Made by a program: the position numbers and the translations under genes. DNA of 64,000 nucleotides, taken from Pipra filicauda (Eukaryota; Chordata; Aves; Passeriformes; Pipridae). This document shows positions 1 to 12,965 of the stretch, piece after piece. The stretch covers positions 405,501 to 469,500 of the forward strand of contig NW_024104520.1 of the NCBI RefSeq assembly GCF_003945595.2, in the 5' to 3' direction. How positions within the stretch are numbered: the stretch's first letter is position 1; each line of letters starts with the position of its first letter. A model generated the notes under the pieces. It had not been told where the DNA came from. It did no database searches and saw nothing but the letters and a program-made list of their open reading frames with translations.

Positions 1-1829
1 ATTTACACAGTTTCTTCCCTAAATGGACTGAGGTTCTAGAACTACCTTCAAGTGGGATAAATGGAAGCAAGCCCCTTAACTGGCTCTTGAGGATATACTG
101 AGGAAGTCTGTATTGTGTCCTTGGCTGTTGCAGTAGGAAATAAGGCTTGGTGACTCAGGAAAAGCTTTTCCGTATGTCTGAGTTAACATAGATTTTCTGC
201 GCTAGAGTTTCTTATTTTTAAAACCTGACATTCAAAACTGGCATAAAAATGCTTGCTTTACAATTTGTATTGCTGCATAGAAAGAATTGCAGTGTGCTTA
301 GTGGCGACTTTCTGAAATGTTTTGCATGTTAGTTTTTTCCCCCTCTGCAAAATAATGTGTTGTCTAACAGCTGCATGTAATTGTGTGGAAAATCCTTTTT
401 CTTTAAATCAAAACTGTGCAAAAGAAGACTGTATGTTTGTGCGTGTGAGCTGCTTGAGCTTACTAACCTTCAGGTTAAAAAATGAACTGCAGCAAACCTC
501 CCTCCCATATAAGTAATTCATAAATCCTCTCAAGAAAGATAAAAAAGCAGTTCTTGGGGGGCTGTACAGCAGACTCAGATGCTGTGGACTGAGACCTGTG
601 CTCCAAGCTATGCTGTGACTGGAAGACTGGAATAAATGAAGTTAAAGCAAATTTGAAAACAAGTCTGGTTGAGCTAGTTGTGCATGGGATTTGTCTCAAT
701 TTGCTGTCATGCAGAATAGCTGAGTTATCTGGCATGGTGGTTGCAGTAGTTGAACTTGTATAAAGCCTGTAGTTGACTCTAAAAATATCGTGTGTGCAGC
801 GTGGAATACAACCAGCTGTGGATGCTGTATAATGGGTACTGTGACTGGCAGCAGTACCTGACTGCTTCTCAGAGATGTAGTAAGTATAGAAATGAAAGAG
901 CAACTATTATGGGCCAAAGCAAGGGTCTCTTGCCATCAGGAGGGATGAGGGGCTCTTTCTTGCTGACTTATACTTTAGGCTGATCTATTCCCTGCTGAAA
1001 TCAAATGTGAGAAAATAATGGAGAGGTGGAAATGGGTACATTTATGATGTGCTTCTTTGACTCCATGACTCACATCCCTTTTGCAGGGAAAAGGAGACCT
1101 TGGGACATGTATAGCTAATGCATGAGGCTACAGTTCCTGTTCTTGCTCCTCCAAAGCCTCTTCCTGAGCTTACAGGTGGTTTTTTTTTTATTTATAGCTT
1201 TCCTATCTGGTACCCTGCAAAGGAATGGGATCTTCTTGTCAGTCTCCTCCTGCCTCTCTCCGTGGGCTGGTGGGATCCAGACTCAATGACCAGTATCTTG
1301 GCACCTCTGTGCTCTGTGCCTGTTTCTCTTTCCTTGTCTCAGTATGGCTTTGTGCAGGCAGAGGAGTAATCCATGCTGTCCCCAGAGATTTAAGGAGCAG
1401 AGGGTGTTGTTGGGATGCTCTGTGTGGTGTCCTGCTTTAGTTTCCTAATTTTTTTTTTCCTTCTTCAGCCTGCTCCCTTTTTAATTTGTTGTTTTCTACA
1501 ACATTTCTTTTTTTTTTCCCTCTCCATGTAAGTGGATATCCAAGGAAAAATAAGAACAGGATGCCCTTATTCAAAACCTCCTCTATAGATACTCTCTGAA
1601 CCTCTCTCTGTTCTCAGCTTGGCATTGCCAGAGTTAGGTGCAAACTTTCCCTGTTTCAAAACATTTTTGGTTCCAAATGCATATCTGCTCTGTCTGCAGC
1701 CTCCTGGGACTTCGTTGCAGCCTCTATGGCCTTTGGCCAGGAGTGCTGCTTCTCTGTGGGTCTGCTTCTGGCTGTGTAAGGAATTCCCTCCTTCTGCTTG
1801 GCTTCCTTCATGTGGTGACTCTTAGCTCT
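1..1829. other. Unique AT-rich DNA, no gene seen
   Basis: No open frame here has recognisable protein similarity, and all are short and lie in overlapping frames. Homopolymer T tracts occur near 1181-1189, 1449-1457 and 1508-1517. I see no repeat family, RNA gene or CpG-rich promoter. This is best read as intergenic or intronic. Confidence 0.6.
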
Positions 1830-2900
1830 TCTGTGGCAGAGGTGGTTAGTGATCCTGTACTTATGCCATTCAGGATTTTGTAGGCCTCTGTATTCCTCAT
1901 CAAGTTGCCTTTTGACCTGCCTGAAGAATTGCCTACTTGGATATTCTTTGTCTGGAAGCCATTCTGGACCACGAGCAACCTCTTCCAGAAGTTGATCCTA
2001 GTTCTGCTTGTCACTTTAGGATGGGAGGATCAGGGCTGTATACAGTTTTCAACATGTAGGTGAGCTTTGGGGCTATACAGGGAAATAACCATGTTTTGGT
2101 TTCTTTCTTAGTGATTTGTAATGTTTGATTTGCTTTTTGGAGATTTGCTAGAGAGTTAATTTCTTGAATCTGTGAAACTGAAATGTCAAGATGTTTTTTA
2201 GGAGTACGGTCAGTTTGGAATCCCACAGTGACGTATAGACATGGTCGTGTCTTTCCCATGTGCATCTTCTTACATTTCTTGTGTTTATTTGCATTAGCTT
2301 TCCTCTGCACCCTTATTGACTCAGTCTCCCAGAGGAGACTGTGCAATTCTTCACATCCTGGCCTTTCTACCATAATACGTTTTTTTATCATCACACTTCC
2401 TCGACTCACTGTTCATCCGCCTTTCCTTGTCTCACATGAATGTGTCAAGCAGCCAAAGCCTGAGCATATGTCTCTGCCAAACTTCATTGGTAACTTCTGT
2501 TCATTCAAAGAAGAGACAGTTTACTCTTACCCTTATCCTCCTATTTTTCAGCCATCTATCTCCCCACATAGGACCTTTTCTTATTTCTGTCTGCCTTATT
2601 TCCCCAAGAAAGCCTTCAGTTTTTTGGTAAGGGATATGGTTGATGTCCTTTTGGAAGTTCACATGGGTCAGAAGGAATGGGTGTACCTTGTTCACGTTTG
2701 GCACCTTTGAACAACTTGGAAAGGACATCTCTCTGTACAAACTGTACTGAGTCTTGTACAATAGACAGTTTATCCAGATGACCAAATACTCTCTTTTTAT
2801 CATTAGCATCAGTTGAGTTAATTAGTATCCCAGTAGAGGTGTTAGTCTTTGCAGCTCTCTATTCCCCCAGAACCTTACTGGGATTGTTGTCTCTTTTTTT
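1830..2900 (-). mobile_element. Ancient decayed CR1/L3-like LINE, antisense
   Basis: Read on the minus strand, this is the C-terminal reverse-transcriptase region and 3' part of an APE-type LINE of the CR1/L3 group. The minus frame at 2011-2409 contains KKMHMGK (2251-2271), which matches the KCxVMHMGK block downstream of the catalytic core. It then runs through a motif like AANLQKANQTL to a degenerate version of the 'LYKSLVRPHLEY' region. The next minus frame (1808-2014) holds YKILNGI, matching the 'YKIMNGI' segment. Stops and frame changes separate these blocks, so nothing is translatable as a whole. The + strand shows the usual antisense landmarks, such as a CTCACTGTTCATCCGCCTTTCC stretch split near 2405-2430 and GGACCTTTTCTTATTTCTG near 2571. 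Divergence is far higher than in the other CR1 copies here, so it is older. The 5' boundary (about 2900) is approximate, and the subfamily is not assigned. Confidence 0.72.
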
Positions 2901-5559
2901 GCCACTTTCCATTCACCTTCTTCAAGGGGTGTTTCAAGCCCAAGGTTGCAGAGCTCTGTCAGAAGAATTTGAAGGAAGCATTGCAGACAGTGCCCTGAGA
3001 TTGCTAATGAACACTTGTTTATCTGTGCCCCATCTGAGGTCCTCGTTGCTGAAGTCTATTGCCAAGGGTATAAGGCCAGACCCTGCAGCAAGGCAATTGG
3101 AAATGAATGTAGGAGTCTGCTCTGACAAAGACAGCGGACACTTGGCCTCCATCACTTGCAGGATAGTGAGTTGACCTTCTGTGGTGGGCTTTTTATGCTT
3201 TAGAAGGATGAAACTCGATTCACCTGGAGATCAATCTCAAAGTTCTGTCTCCCAGCGTCAAAACCATTCTCATTTTTTAGCTGAAATGCACTGAGCTTCA
3301 GTTGCCCCTGAAAATGTGTTATTTGTTTGTATGAGCATTTAGATGGCGACTTTTACTGCTGAACAAACCTTGCATCTGAGTATAACACTGATTAGTCCCT
3401 TTTTAAAGTGGTCTGCATAACAATTAGGATGATTAACTAGATGCAAATTTCTGCCTTTATCAGTAGTCTGCGCTGCATTTGATGCTGAACACTGATCTCA
3501 GATGAATGAAGTCAGATGCAGTTTACTCTAGGAATTCATGAATGTAAACTGCTAACTTGAGTAGTAGTGCATTGAAAGTAATAATATGTGACAGAGGAAG
3601 GTTTCCTAGAAAATAAAATATGCGAATTTTTGCTTCTGATCTCAATACCATATAGCCAACATTTGTAATTCTGGTTTGTTTTGTCTGAATAATGCTATGG
3701 CCGTAAAGTACTTTAAGCAAACTCCTGGAAGACTTACATTTGACAGTTTAATCTGTTGGACTTCACAATTTAACCTCCGCTAAAATCTCTGTGGTGTCCT
3801 CTCAAAATAGAGTTGTAACTCAATGATTTATTACTGTTTGGCTGTCCTTATTTTCTGTAGAAAACAGGAACCTTTCACTCTTTCCTTTGTCTTCCTTGCT
3901 GGATTATGTTGCACCCCAGTTAATGTATTCTGTCAGACAAACATCAATTCTGCCTGCCTTTGAGAAAACCCTCCTGGAAGCACTAGTCATGCTTTGCTGT
4001 GATATGTTTTTAAGCAGTTTTGTAGTGTGTTTAGCTGTTTTGTTGGAGGTTATTTTTTGTTTCCCTTTAGTGCAAACACAGTTTAATTTTCAATTGCACC
4101 AAAAGGAACATTTCTAAACTACCTATGCAGATTCCGAGTGTAGATTATGTGTTTAAAAATACCCTTTGGGTTTAATATTGGTACTAAAATATGCTTCATG
4201 CAGTACTCTCTTGGTCACAACTGATTTTTTTCTTATGTCTACTAGCTGATTATGGAGGGAGTTTTCCCAATGTAACTATTGTGTGTGAAGGACAGATTCC
4301 AAAGGGAAGGAAACTGGCAGGCACTAAATGTTCCCTACCTTTATGAATTAACTTGTTTGAACAGAAGAAACTACCATAACCTTTATGTATTTTGTTGTTA
4401 TCTGTTGTACAAACATGTCTTTCCTTTGCAGTGTTCTCGGGATAGAAAGCCCTCCAAACAGTTATTAAATGGCAATAATTTGGTGTGACTAATATTGGCA
4501 CAAATTAGTTAAGCCTTTATTGGAAACCTTGTAACTATAATTCCTCATCTGAGTTGGAGGGAGATGCTGCAGGGTGCTTACTGGCCAGATGCAGAATTCA
4601 GAAAATGAGGAGATTGACATTAAGACATCCTATGTATTTAATATAGAATTTCATTATAAGGAACTGGAAGCAGTAGTTTGGGTAAATATGACAATGAATT
4701 CATTGCTCTGGTGTTTACACTTGCCTTGTTAATTCTATTTGCAAAGAGGATTATTGTTAGGAAGAGGTATTTCTTAGCAACGTGTTGAATTGTGTAGCTA
4801 TGGAGGAAGCTGCGAAGAGAACCAGCATGACAGATGAAAGGGAACTGCAAGGAAGAGGAATAAGGAGGAGGATTGCCCTCCCATGGAGAGCTTGGCACTT
4901 GTCAGATTAAATTAGGATTTAAATGCAGCATAATGGAAAGATAGTTTAATTAAGTTGTTTAAATGAGTCGAAGATAAGTACATATAGGGCACAATCTATG
5001 AACTTAAAGAAAGATTCATCTGGAAGTAAATACAGTAGGGAACCTGGGTATTTGGGATACACATGGTCTTAAGGAAACCTCCAGCACTACATGATGACCT
5101 TGTTTTGTCAGCATCTTGCATGCCTCCTATATGAGCAGGAGATGCAGGATGTCCATGTTTGCTTTTTTTCCCTTGATACCAATCTGGGTATAAAACCTCT
5201 GGAAGATCGTTAGGTCCACCAGGCCAGGCACCCAGATAGAGTGGCAGGCTTGGGGTGTCCTGGCAGTTTTGTCATGGGAAACTTGTGTTTTCCTGTGGAA
5301 TGGCTGGCCCTGGATGTGTGCTAAGTCAGTGTAGTGATACTGGTCAGCAGAAAGGGGAACAAGGTAAAAAGTATTAGGACAGAGTTAAGTTTTGGTAACT
5401 CCCTTTGCTAGAGTGATGTAAGGTATTTCAAAGCAATGAAAGTAATCTATGCAAAAGTTTCCTGCTGTTTTTTCTTCCCTCTTGAATGCTTAAGTGGTCA
5501 TTTTTCCTTCATAAAGCCATTTTTTACTCTGATGCTGGAAAATATAGGAAATGGAGAGC
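2901..5559. other. Unique DNA, no gene seen
   Basis: The stretch holds only short chance frames on both strands. The part up to about 3180 could be the continuation of the ancient LINE, but I could not recognise it. No RNA gene or promoter-like CpG cluster is visible. Confidence 0.5.
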
Positions 5560-6110
5560 AGGCAGAGTTTGTATTGCCATACCAGGAAAGTTTGAGGGGA
5601 GATGGCCTGCCACTAGGATAGAGAGGGGCTAGTGCTGCAGTGATGGAGTGGGTACCTGATTTCTGGGGAGGAAGAGGGGCAGCGTGGAGCTGATGTGGCT
5701 TGGAAAGTGAAATGCAGTGCTCGTAGAGGAACCATACAGTACCACTGGTCCTTCCTGCCTTCTCGCTGCAGCTGTGCCATCTCCTCTGCCATACAGCGGA
5801 GACCTGCATGCACCGGTGTGCACCATCCATAATGGTCCCGGATTGCTTTGCCCTTGTTGCTGAAGGAGAGTGCTGCAGTCCAGGAGAGGGGGGTTTGCCC
5901 CAGGTGTGGAGGAAGTGGAGCAGGAAGCTGGCCTGCCCTTGGACAGGTCTGCTGGCCATGGAGGGCCAGGGAAGGATGAAGCAGCACAAGCATTGCCAGT
6001 CCACTCCTTCCCATCGCTGCAATGGGAACGGGGTGTATCCGGGGAACTGGAGACTTTGAAGCCTATTAAAGATGTTGATAGATTAAAAGCCCATCTTGAT
6101 GATACATAAT
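5560..6110. other. GC-richer patch with overlapping open frames, unassigned
   Basis: This block is visibly richer in G and C than its flanks. It is open in several frames at once: minus 5498-6022 (174 codons) and 5613-6014, plus 5808-6059 and 5870-6109. None of the translations resembles a family I know. CpG is still depleted, so it is not a CpG island. The plus frame 5870-6109 ends in a segment reading GELETLKPIKDVDRLKAHLDDT in two pieces (residues about 58-79). This looks protein-like but is unsupported. It could be a decayed repeat or pseudogene, or simply a low-stop GC-rich stretch. Confidence 0.3.
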
Positions 6111-9100
6111 TCCATGAGATAGCTGTGTGTATGGTGGGTGTGTGCTTGTGTAAAATGCTAATACCCCACCCTTATTTCGTGTTATCTTGGCTGACAGTAT
6201 GGTATCATATCCTCCATTAGTTACTGTTAAATTCTTACTATGTTTTGGGACTTCTAGAAGAAATTGAAATGTTAAAAAAAAAATTTGCCTTTTAAGAAAT
6301 TAAATTTTACTCTGATATTATCTTCTCCCAAAAGTATAGATGTAAAAGTCAGCTTAAAAATACAACAGAAATGGAACATACACTGATAGGTAAAAGGAAA
6401 GGGGAAGGTTATAAAGGTAGTTTCACTTGAATCTGAAAGATAGTGAGAATTGCCTGCTTGGGAAATAACTCATATTTTTAGAGTCCTGTGGGAGCCTGCT
6501 TGCCTTTTTTTTTCTTCTTCTTTCCTCCCTCCTTTGTATTTTTCCCATTACAGTTTAAGAAAACAGTCAAACAACATGAGAACCATCAGTGAAGGGAGTC
6601 GTTGAAGTAACACAGCTGTATAAGAAAAGATGCATGTACTCAGACAAACAGGATTTTTTGGGGGTTTTTTTGGGAAGTTCTACATTTGTTATCTTGAAAA
6701 AGTTCTCAAATTTGGGAAAAATGTTTGATGACACTTGCGTATTTGAACAGGGAAGCATTAAAAAAGAAACATGTTTCTAATTATTTGATGTTTGCTTCTT
6801 GGAAATGTTTGAAATCAGACCTATTGTTAGATAACTTTGTAGGCTGGTAAGATGACTACTCAAGGATGTTGAAAAAACACAAAGCAGTGTTGCTTTAAAC
6901 GTGCTATTATTTAAGAGTGTACAAGAGCTGCTAGCAAACCATGCTTCACTATATGAGTGTGTTTTAACCTTATTTTTATAATCTTTGCATGCTGTTACAT
7001 TAGCATTGGCATGTATAAACTTTTTCCATAAAATATCCTGTATATTTCCCTTTGCAAGTATGGATTTAAACGTGGGTAAACACAATGGTCTTATATATGT
7101 CAAAGTGTAGGAAGCTCTTTGGTAGAGGCATATGAGTGTTTAGAGACCAGTAATTCTTTTTTGAAAACCATTATAGATATGTCCTTATGTGATAAAGATG
7201 GTGCTGTTTGCCAGGGAAATTGCTTAAGGGTTCCGTGGGAAATTTGTCTTTGTAGCCTAACAGCATGTCAATACTTTGATGCCCTTGTACTGAGGTGGAA
7301 CTCTAAAGGCAGACCACAGAAAATTCAGATATTCTCAGTGATAGGTCTGTGTGGGGAAGGGGGATCAAGAGAGGTGATTGGGAGGCTCTGAGGGATGTCA
7401 ATGAGGCTTAATGCCAAGGATGTCCTGAAGTGATGGGACCCTCAGAACATCGTTAAAGGTTTTTACCTCAGGTGGGAGTCATGTTTCTGTTGTTTTCTAT
7501 CTTGCTTTGGGCTAGAAATCAGCCAGCACTACTGCATGCTGGTTCTGAAATACAGTCTCCACTCTCTGGTTTTGGACAGCCAGTATGTAGCAACAGATAC
7601 AGTGATGTGGTGTGGTTTTACTTACTCATTTTTAGGCAGAAAAAAGGGGAGTCCCTCAGTGCCTGCCTGGTCCTACCAGCAAGTCAGGAGGTGATGCTCA
7701 TTCTTCTCCCTGCTTTCCAACTTGTGTGCACGTGTTGCAGTGATGAGAACAGCTGACAGGCAGGATATGGTGAGGTGCATCACTAAATTTGTGACAGACC
7801 TTGCTGGTAAGAATTGTATGAAAGTGTCTCTCTGGTAGCAGTGGCTCTGGTGACCCTTGTAGCCCCAGAAACACAGCAGATGAGAGCTGCCTCTGTCCTT
7901 GCTTTGCAGTAATGCAGAGGCTTTACTGAGCAGTCTACCCTGCCAGTCTCTGGAGAGAAACAGGAGTTGGCGGCTGGCTGCCTGCCATCCTGCAGCACAG
8001 TGCCTTGGTCTGCTGCTGCTAAGCCAGCAGGTAGGAGTGCTAGCTGGACGGAAAACATTTTGTGGGATTTATCCAAAATAAATATCTAATTTTGCATGGG
8101 TGAGGCTGAAATTCTTCAGCTGCGCCTCTTTCCACAGCAGAAGAGAAACCTGCTTTCCTCACAATGCTTTCTCAAGTTCTTGTGCATATGCAAGGTAAAA
8201 CGATTGTTTTCCTAAATTTAAAGCTTGGATCCTCCTTCTTTGAGTTCTGATGGATGTCTAGATTTATACTGCTTTGGAGACCTGTTTGAAGACGTATAAC
8301 CCAGACTTCTCTGAACCTTCCCCAAAAGGTTCACATTGAGGCATTTAGCTGGTTTCTTTGCTTTTTCTTTGTGCTTCTACATAATCCTTGAAGTGTAAAT
8401 ATAGAGCTGGAAAAAATAGCACTTGATCTGGTTGACAGTATCCCAGCTTGCAGTGGGACTTAAATTAAGAAATTTGCGCTTCTGCTATAAATCAGAAGTT
8501 TGAGCTTGTAACCCCTTAATTTTTGGCCCAATAAATCCTATTACTCCCAGGAAGCTGTTAAGGTTCATCTCTGTAAGTCCCGAGGATGTTTTAAATCTGT
8601 GGGTTAAGTAACACATGTGCAAGAGTTTAAAATAAGACTGCTAGCCCACACAACATTCCAGCTGTAAAACCAAAACTGGACATTGTGGGGCTGATTCAGG
8701 AGATGCTGATCCAACTGCAAACCTAACTAGTGTTAGGCTTTAGCTTCTGCTGCCTGTACTATTTTTGCTGTGGTATAGGGATGGAAAATTCACAGGTTGC
8801 TGATGTTTGAACTGGTGTCATTAGTTCTCCCAAAGTAATGGGGTGGATACCTTTTGCACAGTGACCTCAGGCTCTCGTAGAGCGTTCTTGCCTGGTATTA
8901 GTACATCCTGAGTTTGCCCTGCTGCTGAGTGCCAATACTTGAGAACTTCCTCAAGCAGCCAGTGTTCAAGCATGGAACTGGGCTTTCCGCATTCTGGGGT
9001 TGCTCTTTGAGCTGAGATTGCAAGCAAATGTTTTTGGCATGGGTAAATGCAATGTGCTGTTATGGCAGGATGTGAATCCTCCTTGCAGAAGGTGATCTTG

Positions 9101-10271
9101 AAAGGAGGTCTTCAATCCTGTAGCATGTCCATCATGGTAGAGAATTAAGCTGAATTTGCATAGATCTTTAAAACTAACAGGGGAGATGTCCTAAGGAGAG
9201 TGATGTGTATACTCTGCAATTCCATAATAAAGATACTGATGCTCCTAAGGGCTGGCTCAGGAAAGGCACCTGCCAGAGGGTTCAGGTGGAGGCAGGAACT
9301 AGTACATAAATAGATGAAGAGGAATTTTAATTACTCAGAGGAGCTAGATGATGAAATCAGCTACAAAATGCAGCAGTAAAATAAGCCTAAATCACTTGCA
9401 TGGAGTTAGGCACTAACCTCCATATAAAACTCCTCAATGGAGCAGTGGGGAGCCATAGTCTGTACTAAGTACAATATAGACCCATTTAACGGTGTTTTTT
9501 AGGTTTCTTTCTTTCCTTCCCTTGTCTGTTTTAAGCACAGGCGAGGGTTTTTCCTGAAAGATTCTAAATACTCAAATTGGAGAATAAATGTGTTTTGTTT
9601 TGTTTTGCAGAAACTGAAGTTTGTGTCTGGGAATTTTACACATAAGCTATGTTCTTTGCATTTTCTTGGCTATTCCTAATGCAATACTGTCTATAGCTTT
9701 TATTATCTCTAATTCAGAAGCTGATTCAAATGCTTTCGTGGCACAACAGGGAGTTTAAAAAGGCCATGAGAGACCCTGTGCAAAGCTTGTCGAGTGGCCA
9801 CAGGTGGTTGGTAAAAATGAATTATTAAAAACTAGTGTTTTCCAAGGGTTTGTAAGTTGAATGTGACAAGCTCATTGATAAACCCTGTTTCTGCCTCTCT
9901 CAAAAGCTGTGGGTGAAAGAAACTTTTCTTTGAAACAGCAATGTACACGTGAATGGTTGGCTCTTGTGGAGGCTAATATTTTCTTACCTCAGATTGTATC
10001 TGCACACCATATGGAAAATAGTGAAATTATTTCTTACTTTTGAAATGGATGTTTTCATAGCTGTTAGCCATAACTAGAAAGCAACACAATATTTTAAACT
10101 TAATAAAGTGCTTCAACTTGAAGCAAAACAGTTCCATTAAAGGATTTTCAATTGCAGAGAACCTCACAATTTGACAAGGTGAGAATAATGCAGCTGGAGC
10201 AGACTGGTTTTACTAAGTGTCTGAAAGAGGCAAAGCACTGTAGTAAAATAACAGTGTGAGGTTTATACTGG
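6111..10271. other. Unique AT-rich DNA, no gene seen
   Basis: No recognisable coding, RNA or interspersed repeat signal. Short T-rich and (TTTTG)n patches occur, for example about 9592-9607. Open frames at 7472-7756 and 7783-8076 are short and have no family similarity. Confidence 0.55.
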
Positions 10272-10317
10272 TTTAAATACCTGCTCTGTTGGGAGCAGGT
10301 ATTTAAAAAAAAAAAAA
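10272..10317. repeat. Perfect 15-bp inverted repeat with A tract
   Basis: The left arm TTTAAATACCTGCTC (10272-10286) and the right arm GAGCAGGTATTTAAA (10293-10307) are exact reverse complements. They are separated by a 6-nt loop (10287-10292). A run of 13 A begins inside the right arm (10305-10317). The stem is too short for a canonical animal microRNA precursor. It may be a fold-back remnant of a mobile element, a palindrome formed by template switching, or chance. No protein context is available. Confidence 0.8.
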
Positions 10318-11963
10318 GGCAGGTCTATTGGGAAGTCTAACTCTAGTGCTGTTATCTTAAGAGGCACCAGAGATGGCTTCAGAAATTGAGCTTACTGTAG
10401 AATGGCAGCTCATTGTCAGAATCAAGATCAGAAAATTTGCTTATTGCTTCTGAAGTGGAGTAATCTTAGGAGGCTTTTACATGCTCATTTCCTTCCTTTG
10501 CTCATTGCTTTTTCATGGTATAAGAATTTCTATGTTTAAAAACACCTTTTTTGTAAAACCTTTATCTTCAAAAATAAAAGCAAAGTATTTATAATGTTAG
10601 AATGAGGTTGGCAGCTTTTAATTAGATGCTTTAAGTACAAAGTTAAGAAAGTGCATACCAACAGGAGTTTTTAGATCTTCTGGTTTTCCTGATGTCACAT
10701 GGATTTCTCCATGTTAATATAACTTTTATGATAATTGCTCCCTTGACCCAGTTACTCTTTTTATGCTTTCCTTTCCACATCGAGTCAGACAAGCACAAAC
10801 ATTTCATGTATATTAGAAATGAGAACTTTTGTCTTCAGAAATGAATCACAGGACACTGTGGAAGGGGAGAAGGGAGAACAGCAAGTCTTGTCTCTTCTCT
10901 TGCATTCTGAATGAAATTGTGTAGGTAGATGCTGTGTTTAGGTCCTGTCACACTGCTGGGGTTTTCACTGTCCTCGTGCTATCCCTGAAGAAAGCTTCAT
11001 TGCTTCCACAGTGTATTGTAGCAGGTTAGGTTGCTTGGAGAGGTGGGATCTACAGTAATAAAAACTTATGGGGACCAAGCAATATGCAGAACTGGAGAAA
11101 TACAGAAATGGGTTTAGGAATACAGCTAAGTGGAGCTGCCCAGATGTCTGCCTCATGTCCACTGCTTTCTCTTCTCTTAAGGTACCTCATACTATCACAG
11201 GGCAGCTGATGAATGATTTTAGGCTGATTCCTCTACCTCCCAGATGAAGTCATGCCATTTGCTGGTGAGGAGGTGTCCTCCCTCAGGTGAGAACAAGGCT
11301 GGCTTTATTTCTGAGGAAGCCTTGCATGACATGTACAAAAAAGAGGCAACATGACAGGGAATGTCTCCCCAAAATACTGGTTGTGATACATGAGTTTCTT
11401 AAACTGTATTAATTTTTTGAACTGCAAACTTCAGATGCAAGTTGCATGTTAGCAATGATTGTGTTGCCAGAGGAGGCCTGTTGATGCTACCACGCAGACA
11501 AGCAGCATGTTTTGAGCTTTACTTTTGTGAGATGATAATCAACTGCTGGCCCGTATTCTAAGGGCAGAAAAAGGTATTACAAGAAAAAAAAGAATGTTTT
11601 TTGAAAGGAGGAATAATTACCATTTTAATTTTCTGAGTAGGGCCACCGGTGATACAAAAGCCACTAGTTAATTCTATTTTAAATTTTTTTTTGTAGGATA
11701 AAAATAAGAGCTAGGAGTGATGATGGTATGCCAGACACTTCCTGGTTGCTTTTATCACAGGTGATCTGTTTACCTGAATAGTCATTGGTAATCATAATCA
11801 TTTAGGCCCTTCTGTCTTTCTCTAGAGGAAACAAATCTTACTTGTAATCTCCATCTTGGTTTTGTGTAAATCATGAATTGCTTTTCTGTTTTGTTAGGCT
11901 GCAGCCAGCCATCAGATGTGGGACCATATTATTATTAGTAGGGAACTCTGATGTTTTAATTAC
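10318..11963. other. Unique DNA, no gene seen
   Basis: AT-rich single-copy-looking sequence with no supported gene, RNA or repeat family. Confidence 0.5.
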
Positions 11964-12001
11964 GTGTGTGCTGCTGAGTGCTGTGTGTGCTGCTGAGTGC
12001 T
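11964..12001. repeat. Tandem duplication, 19 bp x 2
   Basis: The unit GTGTGTGCTGCTGAGTGCT occurs twice head to tail (11964-11982 and 11983-12001) with no mismatch. Such a perfect two-copy repeat in unique DNA points to a recent replication-slippage duplication. Confidence 0.9.
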
Positions 12002-12660
12002 ATGAAAGGGATGTTACACGCTGCCTGTGCATCCAGGAAGGTGTAGTGAGAATAGTACTTGGGATTTTTTTCTATGAATATTTGAGTGACTGCTGTTAAG
12101 ACTGGCATGTGTATATAATTATTCAGCATACAGAGCATTAATTGCTGCTCCAATTAATTTTGGAATATGTAACCAATAGAACTTTACTCTGACAAATTCA
12201 TTCTCATACTCTCAGATATTAAAATTGGTTGAAATTTGGTGGCTTAATTTCATGTCAGCGACCCCTTTGTTCAAACATATACTTGTTATCTTGGTACAGC
12301 AGTGTAGGATTGCTGAGGAAGAGCGCTGTGTGCCGCCAACTGAGCTGGAAGGTCTCATGTGTCCCTTCTCCAGCATGGAGAGACTTAACACCTCCTCTCA
12401 AGACCTGTGGCGCAATTGTGCTTGCCTGCAATTAGTTGCTTGACTAATTCCCAGTGTTGGTGGGTACTGGTGGTTACAGAGATAGTAATGGCATTGCTCT
12501 ATATTAGGTACTGTATGAAGAACAGAAATTAATAGGTATATTTTGTTAAGGAAAATGTGGGTTTTCTTGAGGTGATTTTTTCCTACTGAGAGGAAAACAC
12601 AAACTTTGAAATTCTCTTTCTCAGCAGACTCCTACTTCTTGGAGTAAGTGAAACAGAAGC

Positions 12661-12965
12661 TTGGGTTGGAAGGAACCTTAAAGATCATCTTGTTCCAACT
12701 CCATGTCGTGGGCGGGGACACCTTTCACTAGACCAGGTTGCTCAGAGCCCCATCCAATCTGGCCTTGAACACTTCCAGGGAAGGGGCATCCACAGCTTCT
12801 CTGGGTAACCTGTGCCAGGGCCTCACCACCCTCACAGTAAAGAATTTCTTCATAGTATCTGCTCTAAACCTACTCACTTTTGGTTTGAAGCCATTTCCCC
12901 TTTTCTTGCTACTACATGCTCTTGTAAAAAGTCTCTCTCCTCCTTTCTGTAGGCTCCCTGAAAGA
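12661..12965 (-). mobile_element. CR1 LINE 3' end, antisense, 5'-truncated
   Basis: The + strand begins TTGGGTTGGAAGGAACCTTA and continues through the antisense CR1 3' landmarks. These are AAGATCATCTTGTTCCAACT, the CACTTCCAGGGAAGGGGCATC block, the CTGTGCCAGGGCCTCACCAC block, and the CTTGTAAAAAGTCTCTCTCC block near 12920. It is non-coding 3' sequence plus the very end of ORF2. The usual terminal octamer-like repeats are missing at the 12660 side, so the extreme 3' end is lost or degenerate. In sense orientation its tail reads 'GATGATCTTTAAGGTTCCTTCC', which is a different tail class from the SINE at 23492. Confidence 0.92.

Noticed and set aside
2183..2710. 175-codon plus-strand frame as a gene
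   Set aside because: It is the antisense of the ancient LINE, whose RT motifs lie on the minus strand.
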